Shown piece by piece: positions 37,206-45,801 of a DNA stretch of 64,000 nucleotides. The DNA lies in the NCBI RefSeq assembly GCF_021404545.1, contig NZ_JAAWWD010000001.1, positions 62,001 to 126,000 on the forward strand, in the 5' to 3' direction. The stretch comes from Aestuariivita sp. (GTDB lineage Bacteria > Pseudomonadota > Alphaproteobacteria > Rhodobacterales > Rhodobacteraceae). The translations under genes and the position numbers were made by a program. Below the pieces are notes generated by a model, which saw only the letters and a program-made list of their open reading frames with translations, ran no database searches and was not told the DNA's origin. Position 1 is the first letter of the stretch. The number at the start of each line of letters is the position of its first letter.

Positions 37206-38432
37206 TCAGATCACAAACTGGGCCACTGTCTCATCATTGGTGATGTCGGTATAGGTGAACCCTGCGTCATGGAGATGGGCGAAAAGCCTGTCGAAATTCT
37301 CGGGCGAGGAGGTTTCGATTCCAATCAGGACAGACCCGAAATTGCGCGCCGATTTCTTGAGGTATTCGAACCGCGCGATATCGTCATCGGGACCCAGAAT
37401 GCCAAGAAACTCCTTGAGTGCGCCTGGCCGCTGCGGCAGGCGGAGGATAAAGTATTTCTTGGTCCCGGAGTAGCGTTGTGCGCGCTCCTTCACCTCCGGC
37501 AACCTCTCGAAATCAAAGTTTCCGCCCGAGGTGACACAGACAACCGATTTGCCACGCACCTGCCGCGCGACATCGCCCAGCGCCTCGACAGCCAAGGCCC
37601 CTGCGGGTTCCAGGACGATCCCCTCGACATTCAGCATCTCGATAATCGTGGTGCAGATGCGATCCTCCTCCAACACCAGCGCGTCACGGATGGGTGTGTG
37701 CTTCAACAGGTTGAACGTGCGCTCTCCGATCCGGCCTACCGCGGCGCCATCAACAAAGGTATCCACGTGATCCAGGGTCGTGGGATGCCCCGCCGCCAAT
37801 GCGGCGCGCAGGCAAGCACCGCCCTTGGGTTCCACAAAGAACGGATAGGTCTGATCGCCGAAATAGGTCGCAACCCCCGATGACATGCCGCCCCCGCCGA
37901 CCGGCAACACGATGTAGTCCGGCGCGCCGCCAAGCTGCGCCTCGATCTCCACCGCGACGGAGGCCTGCCCTTCGATCACATCCGGATCGTCAAAGGGCGA
38001 CAGGAAATGCCCGCCCTGCTCGGCGGCATATGCCTGCGCTGAGGCGAGCGTGTCATCGAAGTAATCCCCCACCAGCGTGATCTCGACCGTGTCGCCGCCG
38101 AACATCCGGGTTTTCAGGATCTTCTGCTGCGGTGTGGTCACCGGCATAAAGATCACACCGCGCACCCCGAAATGCTTGCACATATAGGCCACGCCCTGCG
38201 CGTGATTGCCCGCACTGGCGCACACAAACAGCTTTTGACCGGGCAGCTTGCGCATCGCATTGAACGCACCGCGCAGCTTGTAGGACCGCACGGGGCTCAG
38301 ATCCTCGCGCTTCAACCAGATATCGGCGCCGAACCGCTCCGACAGATGGGCGTTGAGTTGCAGCGGCGTTGCATCGAACACCGGGCGCATCTGGTCTGTG
38401 GCCGCGCGGGCCCTGTCGCGAAATTCCGTCAT
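37206..38432 (-). CDS. ilvA: Threonine ammonia-lyase (threonine dehydratase)
   Basis: PLP enzyme of 408 residues that converts threonine to 2-oxobutanoate for isoleucine synthesis. The PLP Lys lies in SYKLRGAFNAM; the ASAGNHAQGVA and VGGGGMSSG motifs are intact. The C-terminal part (from about 325) resembles the ACT-like regulatory domain of the catabolic/short form with DFERLPEVKERAQRYSG. The start at 38432 replaces the open frame to 38462. It is divergent from argG. Confidence 0.94.
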   Translation of the reverse strand: MTEFRDRARAATDQMRPVFDATPLQLNAHLSERFGADIWLKREDLSPVRSYKLRGAFNAMRKLPGQKLFVCASAGNHAQGVAYMCKHFGVRGVIFMPVTTPQQKILKTRMFGGDTVEITLVGDYFDDTLASAQAYAAEQGGHFLSPFDDPDVIEGQASVAVEIEAQLGGAPDYIVLPVGGGGMSSGVATYFGDQTYPFFVEPKGGACLRAALAAGHPTTLDHVDTFVDGAAVGRIGERTFNLLKHTPIRDALVLEEDRICTTIIEMLNVEGIVLEPAGALAVEALGDVARQVRGKSVVCVTSGGNFDFERLPEVKERAQRYSGTKKYFILRLPQRPGALKEFLGILGPDDDIARFEYLKKSARNFGSVLIGIETSSPENFDRLFAHLHDAGFTYTDITNDETVAQFVI

Positions 38433-38539
38433 TTGCCCTGTCTGGCGCAGCCCGCCACACAACGCAAGCGCGCGCCGCCTTGTCCGGGGCGTGAAAACCC
38501 GTTAACAGCCAGCCGTTCCAAGCCAAAAAGGGAAGCCCC

Positions 38540-39766
38540 ATGTCCGCGCCCAAAAAAGTTGTCCTTGCCTATTCCGGCGGTCTCGACACGTCGATCATCC
38601 TGAAATGGTTGCAGACGGAATATGGCTGCGAGGTGGTGACCTTTACCGCCGATCTGGGCCAGGGAGAGGAGCTGGACCCGGCGCGCGAAAAGGCTCTGAT
38701 GCTGGGGATACCGGCCGAAAACATCTATATCGAAGATGTGCGCGAAGAGTTCGTGCGCGATTTCGTGTTCCCGATGTTTCGTGCCAATGCGGTCTATGAA
38801 GGGCTCTATCTGCTGGGCACGTCCATCGCTCGGCCCCTGATCTCCAAACGGCTGGTCGAGATTGCCGCCGAAACCGGCGCCGATGCCGTTTCGCACGGAG
38901 CCACCGGCAAAGGCAACGATCAGGTGCGTTTCGAACTGGCGGCCTATGCCCTGAACCCCGACATCAAGGTGATCGCGCCCTGGCGGGAATGGGACCTGAC
39001 CAGCCGCACGAAACTGATCGACTTCGCCGAGAAGAACCAGATCCCAATTGCCAAGGACAAACGGGGCGAGGCGCCGTTTTCGGTGGATGCGAACCTGCTG
39101 CACACCTCGTCCGAGGGGAAAGTCCTCGAAGACCCCGGGGAAATGGCGCCCGATTACGTCTATCAGCGCACGGTGCATCCCGAAGACGCCCCCGATACTC
39201 CCGAATATGTCGAGATCGGGTTCGAGCGGGGCGATGCCGTGTCGGTCAATGGCGAGGCAATGTCGCCCGCCACGGTGCTGACCAAGTTGAATGAACTTGG
39301 CGGCAAACACGGATGTGGCCGTCTTGACTTGGTCGAGGGCCGGTTTGTCGGCATGAAATCCCGTGGTATCTATGAAACCCCCGGCGGAACCCTTTTGCTG
39401 GAGGCGCATCGCGGCATCGAATCCATCACGCTGGACCGGGGTGCCGCGCATCTCAAGGACGATCTGATGCCGCGTTATGCCGAACTGATCTATAACGGCT
39501 TCTGGTTCTCGCCCGAGCGCGAAATGCTGCAAGCCGCCATTGACGCCAGCCAGACCCACGTGACCGGCACCGTTCGCCTGAAGCTCTATAAAGGCAGCGC
39601 CCGCTGCGTCGGTCGCTGGTCGGATCATAGCCTTTATTCCGAGGCGCATGTCACGTTCGAGGAAGACGCCGGAGCCTATGATCAGAAAGACGCCGCCGGG
39701 TTCATCCAGCTTAACGCGCTGCGGCTGAAACTGCTTGCCGCACGGGAACGTCGGCTCAAAGGGTGA
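38540..39766 (+). CDS. argG: Argininosuccinate synthase
   Basis: Joins citrulline and aspartate with ATP in arginine synthesis; 408 residues, full length. ATP-binding motif [18 protein letters not shown] near the N terminus, [17 protein letters not shown] and the C-terminal [18 protein letters not shown] motif. The first ATG has AGGGAAG upstream. argJ lies 28 kb away, so the arginine genes are dispersed. Confidence 0.98.
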   Translation: MSAPKKVVLAYSGGLDTSIILKWLQTEYGCEVVTFTADLGQGEELDPAREKALMLGIPAENIYIEDVREEFVRDFVFPMFRANAVYEGLYLLGTSIARPLISKRLVEIAAETGADAVSHGATGKGNDQVRFELAAYALNPDIKVIAPWREWDLTSRTKLIDFAEKNQIPIAKDKRGEAPFSVDANLLHTSSEGKVLEDPGEMAPDYVYQRTVHPEDAPDTPEYVEIGFERGDAVSVNGEAMSPATVLTKLNELGGKHGCGRLDLVEGRFVGMKSRGIYETPGGTLLLEAHRGIESITLDRGAAHLKDDLMPRYAELIYNGFWFSPEREMLQAAIDASQTHVTGTVRLKLYKGSARCVGRWSDHSLYSEAHVTFEEDAGAYDQKDAAGFIQLNALRLKLLAARERRLKG

Positions 39767-39838
39767 CCTTTCGTTAGGCTTGCCCGAATGCGGAGACAGC
39801 GCCTATCCCCAAGAGGATTCAAGGGGGAAGGGTACACC

Positions 39839-40123
39839 ATGCTGTCCGAGATCTTGCCGAAACTGCAAAAGGGGCTGGAAAACCGCCCCTTTAACGGCAG
39901 TCTGAAATTTGATTGCGGGGCCGACGGCGTGATCGTTCTGGCCGACGGTACGGCGACGGATGTCGATCAGGAAACCGATTGTACGCTCAGCCTGTCGCCT
40001 GAGAACTTGTCGAAACTGCTCATGGGCAAGCTTAACCCGATGACCGCCGTGATGATGGGCAAGATCAAGATATCGGGGAACCCGGCGGTGGCGATGAAAC
40101 TGGGGGATCTGCTCAAATCCTGA
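39839..40123 (+). CDS. SCP2 sterol-binding-domain protein
   Basis: Stand-alone SCP2 fold of 94 residues. Conserved features include the ATDVDQETDCTLSLSPENLSKLLMGKLNP segment and KIKISGNPAVAMKLGDLL. SCP2 domains bind lipids such as acyl-CoA or fatty acids through a hydrophobic tunnel; the role in bacteria is unclear. The start at 39839 follows AAGGGGGAAGGG. Its end overlaps the convergent sulfotransferase gene by 11 bp. Confidence 0.85.
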   Translation: MLSEILPKLQKGLENRPFNGSLKFDCGADGVIVLADGTATDVDQETDCTLSLSPENLSKLLMGKLNPMTAVMMGKIKISGNPAVAMKLGDLLKS

Positions 40124-40811
40124 GTGCGGCCAGCCGATTGTAATATGGCATCGCCATGTCCGCTACATGGGCCATTTCAGGCTCTAACTGGGGCAAATCC
40201 TCTTCGGCTCCTGCGAACCCGGTGGAGCGGTGGACCGCCCCGTACCAATGTCTTGCCCAGACACCGTCCCAAGGTTTCGGTCCCGCCTGCCAGCGCAGCA
40301 TCGCGGGATCCCAGGGCAGATCAATCGCTGCGCACAGCTTGACCAGCATGCCTTCAGGGTCGCGGCGGATATCAAAGCTGTCGATGACAGGCCCCGGAAA
40401 CCGGTTGAAAATCTCGACCTGCTGACGAAACCCGATATCGTCGAGCGTCGGGTTCTCACGTTTGGTCGCATAGCTCGCCACGACTCGGGCGGGATGGCGG
40501 ATCAGATGTATGTTCACGCATGCCTCTGCCCAATCCAGGGGAAAGCCATCGAGCATATGAAACGCCATATGCTTCATATAGAAATGCGGCTTTCGCCTAG
40601 GGATAGAGTCTGAACAGCGCGCCGCAACAGCCTCTGGATCAGTTTCATCAGCCGCCAAGATCTCTGCGCGCATGGGGTGGTCGATCCCACTATGGCACAG
40701 ATAGGCGGCATAGAACGGCTCATCCCAAGCCGCGAAATCGGACCGGCCGCCAAAGGCATACATCATTGCCGTAGAAAGATTGCGCGGCCCCGACCACATC
40801 GCAATCCGCAT
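40113..40811 (-). CDS. Sulfotransferase-fold P-loop protein
   Basis: Protein of 232 residues. The 5'-phosphosulfate-binding-type loop WSGPRNLSTAMMYAF is at the very N terminus, and the second signature IHLIRHPARVVASY matches the 3'-phosphate-binding segment. The family could transfer sulfate from PAPS or bind another nucleotide. The ATG shares one base with the aminotransferase stop upstream (TGATG), so the two are translated together and likely act in one pathway. Substrate unknown. Confidence 0.78.
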   Translation of the reverse strand: MRIAMWSGPRNLSTAMMYAFGGRSDFAAWDEPFYAAYLCHSGIDHPMRAEILAADETDPEAVAARCSDSIPRRKPHFYMKHMAFHMLDGFPLDWAEACVNIHLIRHPARVVASYATKRENPTLDDIGFRQQVEIFNRFPGPVIDSFDIRRDPEGMLVKLCAAIDLPWDPAMLRWQAGPKPWDGVWARHWYGAVHRSTGFAGAEEDLPQLEPEMAHVADMAMPYYNRLAALRI

Positions 40812-41719
40812 CAGGCACACTCCTGCACGATCAGATCCTTATAAAGCTCACGCAGCCGTTTCGTGACCGGCCCCATCTCTCCGGTCCCGATCTGGCGGCC
40901 GTCGATTTCGGCAACCGGAGTTTGCGCGCCAAACGTGCCGGTCAGAAACGCCTCGTCCGCGCCATAGGTGTCGACCAGGGAATAGTTCCGCTCGAACACC
41001 GGAATGTCATTGGCACGGCACAGATCGATCACCTTGGCCCGCGTGATCCCGTTCATGCAGTAATCCCCGGTAGAGGTCCAAACCTCTCGGCCGCGGACGA
41101 TGAAGAAGTTGCAGGCGTTGGTCGTGTTCACGAACCCATGCACATCCAGCATCAACGCTTCGTCGGCGCCGGCTTTCTCGGCCGCAATACAGGCCAGGAT
41201 GCAGTTCAGTTTGGAATGGGAGTTCAGTTTGGGATCCTGCGTCATTGGCAACCCGCGCAGATGCGGCACGGTGGCCAAGCGGATCGGACGCGGGATCGAG
41301 GGGCGCGAATGCTCCATGATGATCACCATCGTCGGCCCGGACCGGCTGAGGCCCGGATGCTGGAAGGGTCTGTGTTTCACCCCGCGGGTCACCATCAGCC
41401 GCGCATGGGCGTCTGTGGTCATCTGATTGGCGTGTTGTGTCTCTAACAAAGCGGAAATCACGCCATTCCGATCCAACCCAATGTCCAGATCAATGGCCTT
41501 GGCGGCCTCGAACAACCGGTCGATATGGGCATCCAGAAACGCCCAGGTCCCATCATAAAGGCGCAGCCCCTCCCACACGCCATCGCCCAGCATGAACCCG
41601 CTGTCATAGACGCTGACCGTGGCCTGTGCCTTGGGCAAGATGCGCCCGTCGACATAGATCAGGATCTGATCGTTGCGGGCGTCTTCTTCGGCCTGATGTG
41701 TGGTGACTTTGTGATCCAT
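40811..41719 (-). CDS. Class IV aminotransferase (D-amino acid/branched-chain type)
   Basis: PLP-dependent fold type IV enzyme of 302 residues. The PLP lysine is in NSHSKLNCILA; VYDSGFMLGDGVWEGLR and GFVNTTNACNFF are typical of BCAT/D-amino acid transaminases and 4-amino-4-deoxychorismate lyases. Which amino donor is used cannot be decided. It is the upstream gene of a two-gene unit with the sulfotransferase-like protein. The start at 41719 is favoured over 41761. Confidence 0.87.
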   Translation of the reverse strand: MDHKVTTHQAEEDARNDQILIYVDGRILPKAQATVSVYDSGFMLGDGVWEGLRLYDGTWAFLDAHIDRLFEAAKAIDLDIGLDRNGVISALLETQHANQMTTDAHARLMVTRGVKHRPFQHPGLSRSGPTMVIIMEHSRPSIPRPIRLATVPHLRGLPMTQDPKLNSHSKLNCILACIAAEKAGADEALMLDVHGFVNTTNACNFFIVRGREVWTSTGDYCMNGITRAKVIDLCRANDIPVFERNYSLVDTYGADEAFLTGTFGAQTPVAEIDGRQIGTGEMGPVTKRLRELYKDLIVQECA

Positions 41720-41866
41720 CGACCCCTCCGATTTTGGGCACGCTAGGCCTGAGGATCGCAACTGCCAAGTGGTAAAATCCTGTCACCAGCCTGTGACATT
41801 CGGTGTCAGGCAATTGCGCGAAGGCGGTTCACCCGGCAGTCTGTGAAGACATCGGAGGTTTTAGCC

Positions 41867-42529
41867 ATGACACTTGCCAACAACATCAAGCCGCTTGTCC
41901 TGAGTGTTCTGATCATGATGGGCCTGGTTGTGAAAGCGAATGAGGCGCATGCCGCCCAGACCGAGACATTGACCGTCGCGGGCGGATGTTTCTGGTGCGT
42001 CGAGGCCGATTTCGAGAAGGTTCCGGGCGTATCGGAGGTGATCTCGGGGTTTACCGGCGGATCTATATCCAACCCCACGTATAAGCAGGTGGTAGGCGGT
42101 GACACCGGTCATGTGGAGGCCGTGCAAATCCAGTTCGATCCCTCGATCGTAACGCGCGATGAGCTGTTGAGTAAATTCATCCGCTCCGTTGATCCGACGG
42201 ACGCGGGCGGTCAGTTCTGTGATCGCGGTTTTTCCTATACCACCGCGATATTCGTCTCTAACCCGCAGGAAAGCGAACGGGCCCGAGCCATCCTTGCCAA
42301 AGCACAAAAAGAGCTTGGCCAGTCAATTGTGACCCCGGTGCGCGACATCGCCCCGTTTTATGAGGCCGAGGCCTATCATCAGGATTACTATAAAAGCCGA
42401 GGTCTGATCATCACCCGAGCCGGTCCCAAGAGCAAAGCGAACGCCTATAAGTTCTATCGGGAGGCCTGTGGTCGCGATCAACGCGTGCGGGAACTTTGGG
42501 GCAGTGCCGCGCCCTTTGCCGATGGCTGA
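41867..42529 (+). CDS. msrA: Peptide methionine sulfoxide reductase MsrA, exported form
   Basis: Protein of 220 residues that reduces methionine-S-sulfoxide in proteins. An N-terminal hydrophobic signal (residues 8-30, ending NEAHAA) points to a periplasmic enzyme. The catalytic GGCFWCVEADFE motif, GYTGG-like GFTGGSISNPTYKQV, and HVEAVQIQFDP are clear. The start at 41867 has a good GGAGG site 8 nt away; a start at 41843 would lie upstream of that site. It would repair oxidised envelope proteins. Confidence 0.94.
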   Translation: MTLANNIKPLVLSVLIMMGLVVKANEAHAAQTETLTVAGGCFWCVEADFEKVPGVSEVISGFTGGSISNPTYKQVVGGDTGHVEAVQIQFDPSIVTRDELLSKFIRSVDPTDAGGQFCDRGFSYTTAIFVSNPQESERARAILAKAQKELGQSIVTPVRDIAPFYEAEAYHQDYYKSRGLIITRAGPKSKANAYKFYREACGRDQRVRELWGSAAPFADG

Positions 42530-42535
42530 GGCGCC

Positions 42536-43411
42536 TTAGTCCTGTATCAGATCCTGGAGGTCCTTGAGATCGGGGATCACATCCGCCGTTCCACGCCGCG
42601 TCACCATGATCGACGCCGCAAGCACTGCCTGAGAGATCGCCTGCGGCATCGGCATGCCCCGATCCAGCCCGGCCAGAACATATCCGGTAAACGTGTCACC
42701 CGCGCCAGTCGTATCAACCGCCTGGACCTGTCGCGCGGCGAATACCTGATCGGAGCCCCTTTCGGTGCTGATCCACCGCGCGCCCCGGGCGCCCAGCGTT
42801 ACGATCACATCACGCACCGCCAGATCGGTGACCGGGCGGCCCAGCGCGTGTTCCAGCTGCTCCGCCTCCACCGCATTCAGGATCAGCAAGTCCAGATACG
42901 CAAGGACGGCTTGAACCGCTCCAGCCTCGAACGGGGCGGCAGCATAACAGACCGTCAACCCCATGTCGTGGCCCAGGCGCGCCGCCTCAATCTGGGCATT
43001 TGTTTCATTCTGCATCACCAGAAAATCGCCGGTTTGTGCCTGTGTCAGAGCCGCTCTTAGCCGCTCGACCGGGATGTCTCGATTTGCTCCGGGAAAGATG
43101 ATGATCTGATTCTCGCCCGATCCTTCGACCGCGACAATGGCGTGACCGGTTGGCACGTCGACCTGCACGATATGGCCGGTATCAACGCCGTATTCCATCA
43201 AGCGCTCCACCGCCCAGCGCCCATCCGCCCCGACTGCCCCGATATGGCACACGCGGGCCGCCGCCCGGGCCACGGCCACAGACATGTTCGCGCCCTTGCC
43301 GCCCAGAAACTCGGCTTTGGTCGCGGCCGAAACCGTCTCACCCCGACCCGGCAGGCGATCCATCCCATAGACCAGGTCGAGGTTGATCGAGCCGAGGTTC
43401 CAGATCGTCAT
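42536..43411 (-). CDS. PfkB-family sugar kinase (ribokinase-like)
   Basis: Protein of 291 residues. The opening NLGSINLDLVYGMDRLPGRGET and EFLGGKGANMSVAVARAAA, plus the catalytic DTTGAGDTFTGYVLAGL (base Asp), match ribokinase and relatives. Whether ribose, another pentose or a nucleoside is phosphorylated is not clear; no ribose-uptake genes are adjacent. It shares one base with the stop of the upstream malic enzyme gene (TGATG). Confidence 0.88.
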   Translation of the reverse strand: MTIWNLGSINLDLVYGMDRLPGRGETVSAATKAEFLGGKGANMSVAVARAAARVCHIGAVGADGRWAVERLMEYGVDTGHIVQVDVPTGHAIVAVEGSGENQIIIFPGANRDIPVERLRAALTQAQTGDFLVMQNETNAQIEAARLGHDMGLTVCYAAAPFEAGAVQAVLAYLDLLILNAVEAEQLEHALGRPVTDLAVRDVIVTLGARGARWISTERGSDQVFAARQVQAVDTTGAGDTFTGYVLAGLDRGMPMPQAISQAVLAASIMVTRRGTADVIPDLKDLQDLIQD

Positions 43412-45666
43412 CAGCCAATCTCGCACGAGGCCAGAACGGCCATGTTCAAAATGTCATTCGCCGTCGCCACCGTGGAGCAAATCTGGATCGGCCTGTCGAC
43501 CCCTGTCAGGATCGGACCGATCACTGTGGCGCCGCCCATCTCCTGCATCAGCTTGACCGAGATACTGGCCGAATGCCGCGCAGGCACCACAAGGATGTTT
43601 GCAGGGCCCGAAAGGCGGCAGAACGGGTACTGCGCCTGTGCCTGTTCGTTCAAAGCCACATCGACGGTCATCTCGCCCTCATACTCAAACGAGACGCCGC
43701 GCCGCTCCAGAACTCTGGGCGCCTGGTGCATCTTTTCGGCCCGCTCGGACACCGGGTACCCAAAGGTGGAAAAGCTGACAAAGGCCACGCGCGGCTCCAG
43801 ACCCATGTGGCGGGCCACATCGGCGGCACGCTCTGCGATATTGGCCAGATCCTCGTCATCTGGCCATTCATGCACCAATGTGTCAGCGATCAGAACGATC
43901 CGGCCTTTGTGCAGCAGCGCGGTGATACCGGCCGCGCCATGGGCCGCATCCGCATCGAACACCTGGTTGATCCGGTCGAGCACATGCGCGCTTTTGCGCG
44001 TCGCCCCGGTCACCAGCCCGTCGCCATGCCCATGCGCCAGCATCAGCGAGGCGAACACGTGCCGGTCGCGCGCCGCCAGCCGGTGAATATCCTGGCGATC
44101 GAACCCCTTGCGCTGGAGCCGATCAAAGAGAAACGCCTTATAGGTGTCCAGATGTGCGGTATTGGCGGCATTGACCACCTCGATCTCGCGCACCGCATCG
44201 CCAAGGCCCGCCTGCTCCAGCTTGGCCTTGACGTCGTCGGACCGGCCCACGACCAGCGCCTTACCCAGACCGGAACGCTGATAGGTGACTGCGGCACGCA
44301 GCACACGCGGATCGTCCCCTTCGGCAAAGATCATACGGGCCTGCGCTGCGCGCGCACGCGCATTGAGGCCGCGCAGGATACTGGCCGTCGGATCCATCCG
44401 GGCCTTGAGGCTGACCTCATACGCGTCCATGTCGATGATCGGACGGCGCGCCGCGCCGGTATCCATACCCGCGCGCGCGACAGCAACCGGAATGCGGTGG
44501 ATCAGCCGCGGGTCGAACGGTGTCGGAATGATGTAATCGCGCCCGAAGGCAAGACTTTTGCCATAGGCCAGGGCCACCTCATCCGGCACATCTTCGCGCG
44601 CCAGCGCGGCAAGGGCGTGGGCGCAGGCGATCTTCATCTCGTCATTGATCGCGCGGGCGTGGATATCCAGCGCGCCGCGAAAGAGATAGGGAAAACCCAG
44701 AACGTTGTTCACCTGATTGGGATAATCCGATCGCCCGGTGGCGACGATGGCATCGACGCGCACCTCATGTGCCTCTTCCGGCGTGATCTCAGGGTCTGGG
44801 TTGGCCATGGCAAAGATCACCGGGTTGTCGGCCATCGACGCGACCATATCCTGCGTCACGGCGCCCTTGGCCGAGACACCCAGAAATACGTCGGCACCGT
44901 TCATGGCATCATCCAGCGTGCGCATCTCGGTCTTGACCGCATGCGCCGATTTCCACTGGTTCATGCCTTCTGTGCGGCCCTGGTAGATCACGCCCTTGGT
45001 GTCGCACATGATGCAATTCTCATGCCGCGCCCCCATCGCCTTGAGCAGTTCCAGACAGGCGATCCCAGCCGCACCCGCGCCGTTCAGAACGATGCGCACT
45101 TCCTCGATCTTTTTGCCTGACAGATGCAGCGCATTGATCAGCCCTGCAGCGCAGATCACCGCGGTGCCATGCTGATCATCGTGGAAGACCGGGATATCCA
45201 TCTCCTCCTTCAGACGCTGTTCGATGATGAAACACTCCGGCGCCTTGATGTCTTCCAGGTTGATACCCCCGAATGTCGGTCCCATCAGCCGCACGGCGCG
45301 GCAAAACTCATCGGGATCCTCGGTATCAAGCTCGATATCAATGGAGTTCACGTCCGCGAACCGTTTGAAGAGGACCGCCTTGCCCTCCATCACCGGTTTG
45401 GAGCCCAGCGCACCGAGATTTCCCAGACCCAGAACCGCCGTCCCGTTGGTGATCACCGCCACGAGGTTGCCCTTGTTGGTATAGTCATACGCCGTTTCGG
45501 GGTTTTCGGCGATCGCCTGGCACGGCACAGCGACACCCGGTGAATAGGCAAGCGACAGATCCCGCTGAGTCGTCATCGGCACTGTGGCCTGGATCTCGAA
45601 CTTGCCCGGTGCGGGTTCAAGGTGAAAGGCCAAGGCCTCTTCGGACGTGATCTTGTTCTTGGCCAT
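43411..45666 (-). CDS. maeB: NADP-dependent malic enzyme with phosphotransacetylase-like domain
   Basis: Long form of 751 residues. The N-terminal malic-enzyme part (1-430) has the YSPGVAVPC Tyr/active-site region, FHDDQHGTA and NAD(P)-binding GAGAAG. The C-terminal part (about 430-751) is a phosphotransacetylase-like domain, usually regulatory rather than catalytic in this family. It makes pyruvate and NADPH from malate. The start at 45666 (MAKNKITSEEAL) is the conserved one. It is divergent from mutS. Confidence 0.95.
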   Translation of the reverse strand: MAKNKITSEEALAFHLEPAPGKFEIQATVPMTTQRDLSLAYSPGVAVPCQAIAENPETAYDYTNKGNLVAVITNGTAVLGLGNLGALGSKPVMEGKAVLFKRFADVNSIDIELDTEDPDEFCRAVRLMGPTFGGINLEDIKAPECFIIEQRLKEEMDIPVFHDDQHGTAVICAAGLINALHLSGKKIEEVRIVLNGAGAAGIACLELLKAMGARHENCIMCDTKGVIYQGRTEGMNQWKSAHAVKTEMRTLDDAMNGADVFLGVSAKGAVTQDMVASMADNPVIFAMANPDPEITPEEAHEVRVDAIVATGRSDYPNQVNNVLGFPYLFRGALDIHARAINDEMKIACAHALAALAREDVPDEVALAYGKSLAFGRDYIIPTPFDPRLIHRIPVAVARAGMDTGAARRPIIDMDAYEVSLKARMDPTASILRGLNARARAAQARMIFAEGDDPRVLRAAVTYQRSGLGKALVVGRSDDVKAKLEQAGLGDAVREIEVVNAANTAHLDTYKAFLFDRLQRKGFDRQDIHRLAARDRHVFASLMLAHGHGDGLVTGATRKSAHVLDRINQVFDADAAHGAAGITALLHKGRIVLIADTLVHEWPDDEDLANIAERAADVARHMGLEPRVAFVSFSTFGYPVSERAEKMHQAPRVLERRGVSFEYEGEMTVDVALNEQAQAQYPFCRLSGPANILVVPARHSASISVKLMQEMGGATVIGPILTGVDRPIQICSTVATANDILNMAVLASCEIG

Positions 45667-45801
45667 CTGTTCTGCCACTCCCTGATGCGGTTTTAGCCTC
45701 ATAGCTTAGCGTCCCTCGGGTCTCAACGGGATTGCGTTTTCGCCTTTCGCGCGCGGGACGTGATTTGTAAGGTCGCGCGAACGGAACACCGGGGGATCTG
45801 C

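Noticed and set aside
36648-37883. A 411-codon frame opposite the SDR and ilvA genes
   Set aside because: Crosses the boundary of two well-supported genes; no motif.
43573-45120. A 515-codon frame opposite maeB
   Set aside because: Antisense shadow; no motif.
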